Source of the DNA: Oscillospiraceae bacterium
GTDB taxonomy: Bacteria > Bacillota > Clostridia > Oscillospirales > Acutalibacteraceae
Reading direction: 5' to 3'
NCBI GenBank assembly: GCA_015066015.1
Contig: SVPE01000010.1
Span: 18,146-82,145, forward strand
DNA length: 64,000 nt
This document shows positions 36,689 through 45,113 of the stretch, piece after piece. A model generated the notes under the pieces. It worked only from the letters and a program-made list of their open reading frames with translations. It did not search any database and was not told the origin of the DNA. Positions within the stretch are counted from its first letter, which is position 1. Each line of letters starts with the position of its first letter. Made by a program: the position numbers and the translations under genes.

Positions 36689-38472
36689 TGTGCCAACACT
36701 CCTTCCTGCTGTGAAACAAAGATTTCCTTGTAAATTTCACTGCTTTCTTTAAGTTCATCGTGAGTACCTGAGGCATGAATTCTGCCGTTGTCCATAACGA
36801 TGATTCTGTCAGCATCCATAATGGATGTGATACGCTGGGAAATGATAATCTTTGTGATATCCTTATAAGCCTCACTTCTGAGTGCACGACGGATTTTTGC
36901 ATCCGTTGCAGTATCAACCGCACTTGTGGAGTCGTCAAAAATGAGAATTTTAGGATTTTTGATAAGAGCGCGTGCAATACAGATTCTCTGTCTCTGACCG
37001 CCGGAAACGGTGTTGCCGCCCTGGCCGAGCTCGGTGTCGTAGCCGTTTTCAAATTCGGTTATGAAGTCATGTGCCTGTGCTGCCTGTGCTGCAGCTACGA
37101 TTTCCTCTTCGGTCGCATCAGGCTTACCCCAGAGAATATTTTCCCTGACTGTGCCGGAGAAAAGAAGGCTCTGCTGAGGCACCACAGCAATTTCGTCACG
37201 GAGATTTCTGAAGGTGTACTCCTTTACATCTGTACCACCGACAAGCACCTGACCCTCTTCAGCATCGTAAAGTCGGGGAATAAGCTGTATAAGCGAGGAC
37301 TTTGATGAGCCCGTACCGCCGATTATACCAAGTGTTTCACCTGAACGGATTGAAAGATTGATATCCTCAAGTATTTTCTTTTCAGCATCCTGACTGTATC
37401 TGAATGATACATTTCTGAACTCTATGTCACCGTTTTCAACCTTGAGGCTTTCGTCTGCACCGTCATCCTTTACGGCCGGCTCCTGCTTGAAGACCTCACC
37501 GATTCTGCCTATTGAAGCCTTTGCCATAATCATGCTTACAAATACAAGCAGAACAGTCATAAGAGAAGACAGAACTGATGTGATATATGTAATGAATGCA
37601 GTCATATCACCGACACTGAGCCCTGTTTCATCAAGAGCAGCGGCGGGATTACCGATAATGATTGCACTACCCCTCCACATTGCAAATATCATACATCCGT
37701 AAATTACAAACATAATCAACGGAGTAATATAAAGCAGCATTGACTGAGCCTTTACAGTAAGCTTCATTACTGCCTCGTTTACCTTTGCAAAGCGGTCTTT
37801 TTCATAATCCTGACGTACAAAGGCCTTTACAACACGGATACCGTTGATGTTGCCACGCAAAACACCGTTGAATTCGTCGGTTTTCTTTAGCATCTGCTTG
37901 AAAATGGGTACGGCAATAAAGCCCACAGCTATAAGAATTATAACTATAGCAGGAAGTGCCACATAGAAAACAACTGAAAGATCACGGCTGATTTCTATTG
38001 CATACATCAATGCGCTTATAAGCATAAGGGGGCCTTTGATAAACGTTACAATCGTATTTTTATAAACGCCCTGTACCTGCGATACGTCGCTGGTCATACG
38101 TGTAATAAGAGAGGATATTTTTATTTTATTGATATTATCAAATGAAAGATCCTGAGTCTTGTTAAAAAGCTCTCTTCGGAGATTTGCACCAAATCCCATA
38201 CTTGCAATTGCGCTGCATCTGGATGCAATATAACCGATAACAAGAGTTATCGCACAAAGAAGAAGCATATTGATAAGCTCTCCTGCAAGCTCTCTGAGAA
38301 TTATTTCCCTTGAAGCAACGTCACCGGGTTTGATTGTATAAAGCACGTCTACGACGCGTCCCATTGCCTTGGGGATTTCAAGCTCAACGAGAATATCAAG
38401 ATAAATCATAAAGGGGCAGATTATAGTAAGAAATCTGTACCCTTTTGTAAAAGCAAAAAATCGTTTAGCCAA
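36685..38472 (-). CDS. ABC exporter subunit with degenerate ATPase site (pair 1)
   Basis: 595 residues from a TTG at 38472, chosen because AAAGGAGG lies about 7 nt upstream; an in-frame GTG at 38496 lies ahead of that SD. Six transmembrane helices and an ATPase domain with Walker A GGTGSSKSS, signature VSGGQRQR and Walker B ILIFDDSTSAVD (Asp in place of the catalytic Glu), and Gln in place of the switch His (IIISQRITS). These substitutions mark the degenerate half of a TM287/288- or BmrCD-like heterodimer. It begins 41 bp after mgtE and is probably in one operon with it. Confidence 0.87.
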   Translation of the reverse strand: MAKRFFAFTKGYRFLTIICPFMIYLDILVELEIPKAMGRVVDVLYTIKPGDVASREIILRELAGELINMLLLCAITLVIGYIASRCSAIASMGFGANLRRELFNKTQDLSFDNINKIKISSLITRMTSDVSQVQGVYKNTIVTFIKGPLMLISALMYAIEISRDLSVVFYVALPAIVIILIAVGFIAVPIFKQMLKKTDEFNGVLRGNINGIRVVKAFVRQDYEKDRFAKVNEAVMKLTVKAQSMLLYITPLIMFVIYGCMIFAMWRGSAIIIGNPAAALDETGLSVGDMTAFITYITSVLSSLMTVLLVFVSMIMAKASIGRIGEVFKQEPAVKDDGADESLKVENGDIEFRNVSFRYSQDAEKKILEDINLSIRSGETLGIIGGTGSSKSSLIQLIPRLYDAEEGQVLVGGTDVKEYTFRNLRDEIAVVPQQSLLFSGTVRENILWGKPDATEEEIVAAAQAAQAHDFITEFENGYDTELGQGGNTVSGGQRQRICIARALIKNPKILIFDDSTSAVDTATDAKIRRALRSEAYKDITKIIISQRITSIMDADRIIVMDNGRIHASGTHDELKESSEIYKEIFVSQQEGVLAQ

Positions 38473-38513
38473 AATATACCTCCTTTTTTCACACACAAAA
38501 TAAAGAATTCTTC

Positions 38514-39884
38514 TTACATCGGTATGAATGCCTTTGCAAGTGCAAAATAAATAATAAGCGATATTGTATCCACAAGAGTGGTAATAAGCGGACCCGCCAT
38601 AAGCGCCGGGTCAAGCCGCAGTAGCTTTGCAACAATAGGAAGACTGCAGCCGATTGTCTTTGAAACAATAACAACTGCCGCAACAGAAAGGGAAACAACC
38701 ATGATAACTCCGTTTGTTGTATCATTTCCCGTAAGTGCCCTTACAATCAGCATTCTTGCAACATTCGCAACGGCAAGTGCAATACCGACCATAAGAGAAA
38801 CACGGATTTCCTTCCAGAGAATCCTGAAATAATCCTTGATTTTAACCTCGCCGAGGGCAAGGCCACGGATGATAAGCGTTGAGCTCTGATTACCTGAGTT
38901 ACCGCCGGTACCCATAAGCATAGGAATACATGCCGTAAGCCCCGCTATAGCTGCCAGCTGAGCCTCAAAGCCCTCGATAATCTGTCCCGTAAAGGTGGAA
39001 GCAATCATAAGTATGAGAAGCCAGCCTATACGGTTTTTTGCAAGGGAGAAAACTCCCGTTTTAAGGTATTCGTCTTCCGAAGGGGTAAGTGAAGCCATCT
39101 TTTCAAAGTCTTCCGTAGCCTCTTCGTCAATGATGTCGACAATATCGTCAATGGTGATGATGCCGACAAGTCTGTCTTCCTTATCTGTTACGGGAACTGA
39201 CAGAAGGTCGTACTTCTTTGCAACAGAGGCAACCTCTTCCTGGTCATCCATTGTACGGACAAAAATAAGCTGTTCATCGTCGCTCATGATTTCTGTAAGA
39301 GGAGTATCGTCCTCATTGAGAAGCAGACGTCTTAAGGGAAGCGTACCTACAAGATGGCGCCCGTCATCTATAACATAGCAGGTATATATGGTTTCCTTAT
39401 CAATACCGTTTCTGCGGATGCTTTTAACCGCCTCTGCAACGGTAAGTCTGTCATGAAGCTCCACCATTTCATTGGTCATAACACTACCTGCTGAATTTTC
39501 GGGATATTTGAGGAAACGGTTGATTGTTTCTCTGGTTTCCTTATCAGTGTTTGCAAGCACACGCCTTACGATGTTGGCAGGTACTTCCTCAAGGAAGTCA
39601 ACGGCATCGTCCACAAACAGATCATCCATAAGTCTCTGGATTTCACTGTCGGTAATTGACTGCACGATTGCCTGCTGATTGTCAAGGTCAAGATATGCAA
39701 AAACGTCTGCAGAAATATCCTTTGGAAGAATACGGAAAAGACGTACAGCTGTTTTGTCGTCGTCAAATTCCATAATAAATTCAGCGATATCGGGATAGGC
39801 CATGTCGGAAAGCTCATCGCGAAGAAGCTTCAGGTTATTGTCTTCAAGTAAGCCTCTGAGGTACTCGAAATCAATTTCATTCAT
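38514..39884 (-). CDS. mgtE: Magnesium channel/transporter MgtE
   Basis: 456 residues. A Mg2+-gated Mg2+ channel of the cytoplasmic membrane: an N-terminal acidic superhelical domain (about 1-130), a tandem CBS pair (about 135-255, with IRRNGIDKETIYTCYV and LVGIITIDDIVDII), and five transmembrane helices from about residue 285, with the conserved GTGGNSGNQSSTLIIRGLALGE-type pore region near 325. The start is preceded only by a weak SD (AAGAAAG, GGTG), while a 27-residue leader frame with a strong SD ends 16 bp upstream. The ABC exporter pair follows immediately. A role in Mg2+ homeostasis is well supported; a link between Mg2+ and the exporter is not. Confidence 0.95.
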   Translation of the reverse strand: MNEIDFEYLRGLLEDNNLKLLRDELSDMAYPDIAEFIMEFDDDKTAVRLFRILPKDISADVFAYLDLDNQQAIVQSITDSEIQRLMDDLFVDDAVDFLEEVPANIVRRVLANTDKETRETINRFLKYPENSAGSVMTNEMVELHDRLTVAEAVKSIRRNGIDKETIYTCYVIDDGRHLVGTLPLRRLLLNEDDTPLTEIMSDDEQLIFVRTMDDQEEVASVAKKYDLLSVPVTDKEDRLVGIITIDDIVDIIDEEATEDFEKMASLTPSEDEYLKTGVFSLAKNRIGWLLILMIASTFTGQIIEGFEAQLAAIAGLTACIPMLMGTGGNSGNQSSTLIIRGLALGEVKIKDYFRILWKEIRVSLMVGIALAVANVARMLIVRALTGNDTTNGVIMVVSLSVAAVVIVSKTIGCSLPIVAKLLRLDPALMAGPLITTLVDTISLIIYFALAKAFIPM

Positions 39885-39900
39885 TTTTTCACCGACTTTC

Positions 39901-39984
39901 TTAATGCAGAGCCGTCAGTAAAACACGCGGGTCTGCACTTGTTATTATATAATCACACGCGTTAGGTTTACTATCGCCGTCCAT
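39901..39984 (-). CDS. Leader peptide upstream of mgtE (27 aa)
   Basis: ATG at 39984 with an excellent SD (AAGGAGGTGG, 8 nt upstream) opens a 27-residue frame beginning MDGDSKPNACDYIITSADP and ending at TAA 39901, 16 bp before mgtE. No other gene function is plausible at this size. The contrast of a strong SD here and a weak SD on mgtE suggests a translated leader that couples to or attenuates mgtE. The leader frame also contains GCAGACC and GCAGAGCC segments able to pair alternatively. I did not recognise a known M-box or mgtL consensus. Confidence 0.55.
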   Translation of the reverse strand: MDGDSKPNACDYIITSADPRVLLTALH

Positions 39985-40037
39985 TGTGCGACCCACCTCC
40001 TTGAATAAATAAATTTGCGGAATATATCCATTTTGCT

Positions 40038-40067
40038 ATTTTACTATATTCTGACACCTAAAGTCAA
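40038..40067 (-). promoter_or_regulatory. Promoter of the mgtE operon
   Basis: On the minus strand, TTGACT (40067-40062), 18 nt, TAAAAT (40043-40038), about 55 bp before the leader-peptide start. Confidence 0.5.
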
Positions 40068-40109
40068 CCAAAAATCAGTTTCTCCTGAAATTATTTTTCA
40101 AATAAGAAC

Positions 40110-40133
40110 AGAGACGGCACTGAAGCCGTCCCC
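40110..40133 (-). terminator. Weak terminator of the second exporter operon
   Basis: GACGGC / GCCGTC with a 6-nt loop, 73 bp after the stop codon; a T-rich run follows some 10 nt later on the minus strand. Confidence 0.4.
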
Positions 40134-40205
40134 GGTTCATAAGTATATCGTACCGATCAAGGAAACATTCTTACTTCAACAGTAACAATGTTTTCTTATC
40201 CCTCG

Positions 40206-42176
40206 TTATTCCAGCTCAAAGGCACCCGTATAGAGCTGATAGTATTTACCCTTCTTTGCAATCAGATCCTCGTGAGTACCTCTTTCGATGATTACACCGT
40301 TTTCCAGCACCATAATGACATCAGAATTCATAACGGTTGAAAGTCTGTGAGCAATAACAAAAACTGTTCTGCCCTTCATAAGTGCGTCCATACCCTTTTG
40401 CACAAGAGCCTCTGTTCTGGTATCAATTGATGAGGTAGCCTCGTCAAGGATCATAACCGGAGGATCGGCAACGGCAGCCCTTGCAATGGAAATAAGCTGA
40501 CGCTGTCCCTGCGAAAGGTTCGCGCCGTTATTTGTAAGCATGGTGTCATATCCCTGAGGAAGTCTGCTTATGAAAGAGTGGGCATTCGCCTTCTTTGCCG
40601 CCTCAATAATTTCCTCGTCGGTAGCATTAAGATTTCCGTAGCGTATATTGTCTCTGACCGTGCCTGTGAAAAGATTTGTATCCTGAAGTACAATTCCGAG
40701 GGAACGGCGCAGATCTGCCTTTCTGATTTTATTGATATTTATGCCGTCATAACGGATTTTTCCGTCAGCAAGATCATAAAAACGATTGATAAGATTTGTG
40801 ATGGTTGTCTTACCTGCACCTGTGGCTCCCACAAATGCAACCTTCTGACCCGGCTCAGCATAAAGGCTGATGTTATGAAGAACTATCTTTTCCTCAGTAT
40901 AGCCGAAGTCCACATCAAAAAAACGCACCTCACCCTGAAGCTCAGTATAAGTTGTCGTGCCGTCCTCATGGGGATGCTTCCACGCCCAGAGCCCTGTGTG
41001 TTCAGGTGTTTCGGTAATTTCACCGTTTTCGGAGCGTTTTGCATTTACAAGGGAGACGTAGCCCTCATCGGTCTCACTTTCTGTATCAAGCACCTCGAAT
41101 ATTCTTTTGGCACCCGCCATAGCCATAACAACACTGTTAAGCTGCTGTGAAATCTGATTGATAGGCATTGTAAAGGATTTCGAAAGCTGAAGGAATGTGA
41201 CAACACCGCCAAGCTCAAGAAAGAGAATGCTGCTTTCGGTAAGGCCGTTCACGGTTGAATTAACCGCAAGAACACAGCCTGTAATTGCAAGAATAACATA
41301 CTGCAAATGTCCGAGATTGTTATTTATGGGGCCGAGAATATTTACAAACTTGTTTGCGCTGAAGGTGTTTTCAAAAAGCTCAGCATTTTTCTCATCAAAC
41401 TCTTTTTTAGTTTTATCCTCATGGCAAAAAACCTTGATAACCTTCTGCCCGGTAATCATCTCTTCAATAAATCCGTTGACATCACCCAGTGACTGCTGCT
41501 GCTTAAAGAAGAATTTTCCGCTGTTTCCTGCAACTTTGCCCGTAATCATCATCATAAATACAACACATACCACAACAACCGCAGTAAGAGGTATGCTTTT
41601 TGCAAACATCGCCGTAAAGGTAGCAACAATCGTAACAGCCGATGATACAAACTGAGGTACCGACTGTGAAATCATCTGCCTGAGAGTGTCCGTGTCATTT
41701 GTGTAACGACTCATAATATCACCGTGACTGTTGCGGTCAAAAAAGCTTATGGGAAGAGTCTGCATATGGGTAAAAAGGCGGTTCCTTACCTCTCTGAGAA
41801 TACCCTGAGAAATCACGACCATAAGCCTCTGCTGACAAAAGGCACTGACAATTCCGAGAAGAAAAACGCATGCCATTTTCACAAGCATCAATGCAAGCTC
41901 AGTAAAGTCCGTCGACTTGTTTTTCAGCATTGGTGTGATGTAATCATCAATGAGTACACCGGTGAAATTAGCAGAGGCAATACTTGTAAGTGCAGTTATA
42001 AAAATACACACAAACACAAGCGCCATAAGGAAAAGATACTTTTTGTCAACAAGGGTGAAAATTCTTTTTATAATTTTGAAATCAAGCTTTTCACCCTTAA
42101 TCCTGACAGGTGTTCCGCCATGACGGGAAACAGGAGGGCGAGGAGACATATTTCTGCTTTGCGGCTGATTACTCAC
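40206..42176 (-). CDS. ABC exporter subunit, catalytically complete half of a heterodimer (pair 2)
   Basis: 656 residues from GTG at 42176, chosen because AAAGGGGG lies 9 nt upstream and it overlaps the partner gene by only 8 bp; an in-frame ATG at 42281 would overlap it by 113 bp. A basic, proline-rich N-terminus (MSPRPPVSRHGG) is followed by six helices and an ATPase domain: Walker A GATGAGKTT, signature LSQGQRQL, Walker B VMILDEATSSID and switch His in FVIAHRLS. It is last in the marR operon. Multidrug or lipid export is likely by family; the substrate is unknown. Confidence 0.88.
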   Translation of the reverse strand: MSNQPQSRNMSPRPPVSRHGGTPVRIKGEKLDFKIIKRIFTLVDKKYLFLMALVFVCIFITALTSIASANFTGVLIDDYITPMLKNKSTDFTELALMLVKMACVFLLGIVSAFCQQRLMVVISQGILREVRNRLFTHMQTLPISFFDRNSHGDIMSRYTNDTDTLRQMISQSVPQFVSSAVTIVATFTAMFAKSIPLTAVVVVCVVFMMMITGKVAGNSGKFFFKQQQSLGDVNGFIEEMITGQKVIKVFCHEDKTKKEFDEKNAELFENTFSANKFVNILGPINNNLGHLQYVILAITGCVLAVNSTVNGLTESSILFLELGGVVTFLQLSKSFTMPINQISQQLNSVVMAMAGAKRIFEVLDTESETDEGYVSLVNAKRSENGEITETPEHTGLWAWKHPHEDGTTTYTELQGEVRFFDVDFGYTEEKIVLHNISLYAEPGQKVAFVGATGAGKTTITNLINRFYDLADGKIRYDGININKIRKADLRRSLGIVLQDTNLFTGTVRDNIRYGNLNATDEEIIEAAKKANAHSFISRLPQGYDTMLTNNGANLSQGQRQLISIARAAVADPPVMILDEATSSIDTRTEALVQKGMDALMKGRTVFVIAHRLSTVMNSDVIMVLENGVIIERGTHEDLIAKKGKYYQLYTGAFELE

Positions 42177-43911
42177 CGTCTTTTCCCCCTTTCTGCTGTG
42201 AGAAGTAAACCTCACGGTAAATTTCACTTTCCGAAAGAAGCTCTTCGTGATTTCCGACAGCTGAAATGCCGCCGTCATCAAGTACTACTATTTTGTCTGC
42301 ACCTTCAATTGAAGAGATTCTCTGAGCAATGATAATCTTTGTGGTTTCGGGAATATACTCACTGAAGGCTTTTCGGATAAGAGCGTCCGTTGCAGTATCC
42401 ACTGCACTTGTAGAGTCATCAAGAATAAGAATTTTCGGCTTTTTAAGAAGTGAGCGCGCAATACAGATTCTCTGCTTCTGTCCGCCCGAAACATTAGAGC
42501 CTCCCTGCTCGATATAGGTATCATAACCGTCTTCCTTTTCCTGAATAAATGAATGTGCCTGAGCAAGATTACACGCCTCGATGATTTCTTCATCTGTAGC
42601 ATCCTCCTTACCCCAACAGAGATTTTCCCTGATTGTACCTGAGAAAAGAACATTTTTCTGAAGCACCATTGCGACCTCATTTCTGAGGGTATCAAGGTCA
42701 TATTCTCTCACATCTCTGCCCCCTACCTTAACAGTGCCCTCTGTAGCATCATAAAGGCGGGCAATAAGCTGCACAAGCGTTGTTTTTGAGGAGCCTGTTG
42801 AACCGATAATGCCGACAGTTTCTCCGCTTTTAATGTGAAGCTCAGCATCCCTGAGACAGTAATTCCCTTTTTCACCGCTGTAGGAGAAAGAAACACTTTC
42901 AAAATCAATACTGCCATCACTTACGGTGTAAACGGGATTTTCCGGGTTGACAAGGTCGCTTTTTTCTTCAAGCACCTCACAGACTCTTTCACCTGCAGCC
43001 TTTGACATTGTCAGCATAACGAAAATCATTGAGAGCATCATAAGATTCATAAGAATCTGCATAACATACGAAAGAAGCGAAACAAGATCACCTGTTGTCA
43101 TTTCCGTTTCACCTGTACTGACAATCAGGTTTGCGCCAAACCAGGCAATAAGAAGAATACATGCATATGTTGCAGCCTGCATCATCGGCGCATTGAAAGC
43201 AAGTATATTTTCAGCTCTTTTCGTGTCTGCAAAAATCTTTTCCGAAACAGTACGGAACTTCTTATCCTCTTCGTTTTCACGGACAAAGGCTTTTACAACT
43301 CTTATACCGTGAAGATTTTCTGCAACAACATTATTTAGCTTATCATAGGTTTTGAAAACCCTTCTGAAAATCGGATGGGCGTTTTTTACAACAAGTGCAA
43401 GACCTATGGCAAGTACAGGAATCACACAAAGGAAAACCGTAGAAATTTTTCCGTTTATGCCAAGAGCCATAAAAAGAGAAAAAAGAAGCATAGCCGGTGA
43501 ACGTACGGCAATACGGATAATCATCTGATATGAGTTCTGTAGATTGGTAACATCGGTGGTAAGTCTTGTTACAAGACCAGATGCAGAAAAATTATCAATA
43601 TTTGAAAAGGAAAAGCCCTGCACATTGTGGAACATATCATGACGGAGATTTTTTGCAAAGCCTGCCGATGCCTTTGCCGCAGTTATGCCTGCTGCTGCAC
43701 CGAAAAACAAGCTGAAAAGGCAGAGAATAACAAGCAGAATGCCTGTTCTGACAACAAAATCCGTGTCGCCTTTTTTTATTCCGTCGTCTATGAGCTTTCC
43801 CATCAGATAAGGGATCAGCACCTCCATTACCACTTCAAGTGAAACGAGAACAGGCGTAAGAATTGAGGGCAGCTTGTATTCCCTTATACATTTGCTGAGC
43901 CGTTTAATCAT
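42169..43911 (-). CDS. ABC exporter subunit with degenerate ATPase site (pair 2)
   Basis: 580 residues. Six helices, then an ATPase domain with Walker A GSTGSSKTT, signature VSGGQKQRI and Walker B ILILDDSTSAVD (Asp for Glu), and Gln for the switch His (IIIAQRISS). These are the same substitutions as in pair 1, so the two operons carry paralogous heterodimers. Its start overlaps the end of marR by 8 bp, so expression is coupled to the repressor gene. Confidence 0.88.
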   Translation of the reverse strand: MIKRLSKCIREYKLPSILTPVLVSLEVVMEVLIPYLMGKLIDDGIKKGDTDFVVRTGILLVILCLFSLFFGAAAGITAAKASAGFAKNLRHDMFHNVQGFSFSNIDNFSASGLVTRLTTDVTNLQNSYQMIIRIAVRSPAMLLFSLFMALGINGKISTVFLCVIPVLAIGLALVVKNAHPIFRRVFKTYDKLNNVVAENLHGIRVVKAFVRENEEDKKFRTVSEKIFADTKRAENILAFNAPMMQAATYACILLIAWFGANLIVSTGETEMTTGDLVSLLSYVMQILMNLMMLSMIFVMLTMSKAAGERVCEVLEEKSDLVNPENPVYTVSDGSIDFESVSFSYSGEKGNYCLRDAELHIKSGETVGIIGSTGSSKTTLVQLIARLYDATEGTVKVGGRDVREYDLDTLRNEVAMVLQKNVLFSGTIRENLCWGKEDATDEEIIEACNLAQAHSFIQEKEDGYDTYIEQGGSNVSGGQKQRICIARSLLKKPKILILDDSTSAVDTATDALIRKAFSEYIPETTKIIIAQRISSIEGADKIVVLDDGGISAVGNHEELLSESEIYREVYFSQQKGGKDGE

Positions 43912-44356
43912 TTTCAGCTGTCATCCTTTCTATATTTCTTTTTATTTTTTCAATTGTTTCAAAAAACGAATTCATTTCACTCTCACTGATACCTTCGGAA
44001 ATGCCCTGCTCCATTTTTTGAAGACCCTCTTCAATTTTTTCGTGTGCTTCAATAGCTTTCTGTGTCAGAATGATTCTTTTAAGTCTCGCATCCTCCGGTA
44101 CACCCTGCCGGATAATAAGTCCGTTTTTTTCCATCAGAGCAAGGATTCTGCTTGCTGTTGACCGTCTTATATCAAAGTTTTTTTCAAAATCACGCTGAAA
44201 AATAACCGCATCGCGGTTACGGTAAAAATAGCCTATTGCCCAGCCGTGAGTCCCTGTCATTTCATCTGCATATTTTTTCAGTGCATCTGAATCCATATAC
44301 CGTCGTATAAGTCTTGAGCAATAACACACTGCAAATCCGATTCTTCCTTTTTCCAC
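43904..44356 (-). CDS. MarR-family transcriptional regulator
   Basis: 150 residues from GTG at 44356 (SD GAGGGAG about 10 nt upstream). A winged-helix core: FEKNFDIRRSTASRILALMEKNGLI (recognition region about residues 58-82) and the wing with the D-x-R motif GVPEDARLKRIILT. It is first in an operon with the ABC exporter genes, so it most likely represses them and itself until a ligand binds. A perfect inverted repeat lies just downstream of its promoter. Confidence 0.9.
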   Translation of the reverse strand: MEKGRIGFAVCYCSRLIRRYMDSDALKKYADEMTGTHGWAIGYFYRNRDAVIFQRDFEKNFDIRRSTASRILALMEKNGLIIRQGVPEDARLKRIILTQKAIEAHEKIEEGLQKMEQGISEGISESEMNSFFETIEKIKRNIERMTAEND

Positions 44357-44379
44357 GGCTACACATCTCCCTCACGTAT

Positions 44380-44399
44380 ATTGTTAGTGTGCTAACAAT
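44380..44399. promoter_or_regulatory. Probable MarR operator
   Basis: ATTGTTAG-TGTG-CTAACAAT, a perfect 8-bp inverted repeat with a 4-nt centre, 9 bp downstream of the -10 box and therefore over the transcription start. Size and symmetry are typical of MarR operators. Confidence 0.75.
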
Positions 44400-44408
44400 C
44401 TGCAGAAA

Positions 44409-44437
44409 ATTATAATACTTTTCACTTTATCTGTCAA
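44409..44437 (-). promoter_or_regulatory. Consensus promoter of the marR-exporter operon
   Basis: On the minus strand, TTGACA (44437-44432), 17 nt, TATAAT (44414-44409): a full consensus, which fits a strong promoter kept off by a repressor. Confidence 0.85.
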
Positions 44438-44523
44438 TAGTATCTGCAAGGAAAAAACATGCGTCAGTAACAATGCAACATTATTACAGTTATATTTTCA
44501 CATTGAAGGGAAAAGGTTCATAT

Positions 44524-44954
44524 GCGCGTTGAACCAACGCCTCCGGCGTTGCACGACGAGCCGCGAAAGCACCTTCACGATCATCCCGGGTGCTCTTTGC
44601 TTAGGGTGACAGTAATCGAACCTGCTAAGCCTTAAATGTCCGATTTACAGCACCTTTGATGATTTTTCTCCTCGCAAGACGCGAGTATTGCTTCGTCGAA
44701 GAAATACTCAAATGCACTATAACTCGGACATTTAAGGTTCTTTGAAGTTTAACGGGAGAAGATTTTTATTGTAACGAGGCGAAAAACGCAGAAAGGCTGA
44801 CGCCTTTCAAGGCTTTTTAACGATGTTACGGTGAAAATATACCCCGTTAAACCTTATCGGGTTCAACTACTGTCACCCTATACCTGACCCAACAAATCCG
44901 GACTATATGCGGCTCTTCGTTTTTTCTTTCCGGGAAAGAAAAAACTCAACGCGC
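44524..44954. repeat. Oversized cloverleaf-like palindromic element, copy F
   Basis: 431 nt. The closing stem GCGCGTTGA (44524) / TCAACGCGC (44946) is followed on the right by CTCC, as in the smaller copies. Arm 1: AACGC/GCGTT. Arm 3: TTTCTTTC-cggg-type hairpin near 44919-44943 (TTCTTTC/GAAAGAA). The middle arm is opened by GAGCCGC (44558) / GCGGCTC (44909) and TAGGGTGACAGTA (44602) / TACTGTCACCCTA (44868); it branches into CCTTAAATGTCCGA (44630) / TCGGACATTTAAGG (44724) and TTTAACGGG (44748) / CCCGTTAAA (44843). No coding frame. Confidence 0.65.
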
Positions 44955-45038
44955 CTCCAATGTTTACAGACTCGCTTTTATGTAAAAGCCTTTCTTGTTT
45001 TTTCGGTAAAAGTAAATGCTTTTTTCGGGATTTTACAC

Positions 45039-45068
45039 TTGATTTAAGGTGATTGGTTATGATATAAT
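45039..45068 (+). promoter_or_regulatory. Promoter of the secreted-protein/MacB-like operon
   Basis: TTGATT (45039-45044), 18 nt, TATAAT (45063-45068), about 50 bp before the gene. Confidence 0.65.
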
Positions 45069-45113
45069 AGTTTAGTTTTTTAATACAATAGAAACATAGT
45101 AACTTTTTTTGAG

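Noticed and set aside
39885..40070. M-box (ykoK) magnesium riboswitch upstream of mgtE
   Set aside because: The leader is short (about 150 nt) and is occupied by a frame with a strong SD; I could not find the conserved M-box core. A covariance search would settle it.
42177..42281. Start of the second exporter subunit at ATG 42281
   Set aside because: It would overlap the partner gene by 113 bp; GTG 42176 has a good SD and a short overlap.
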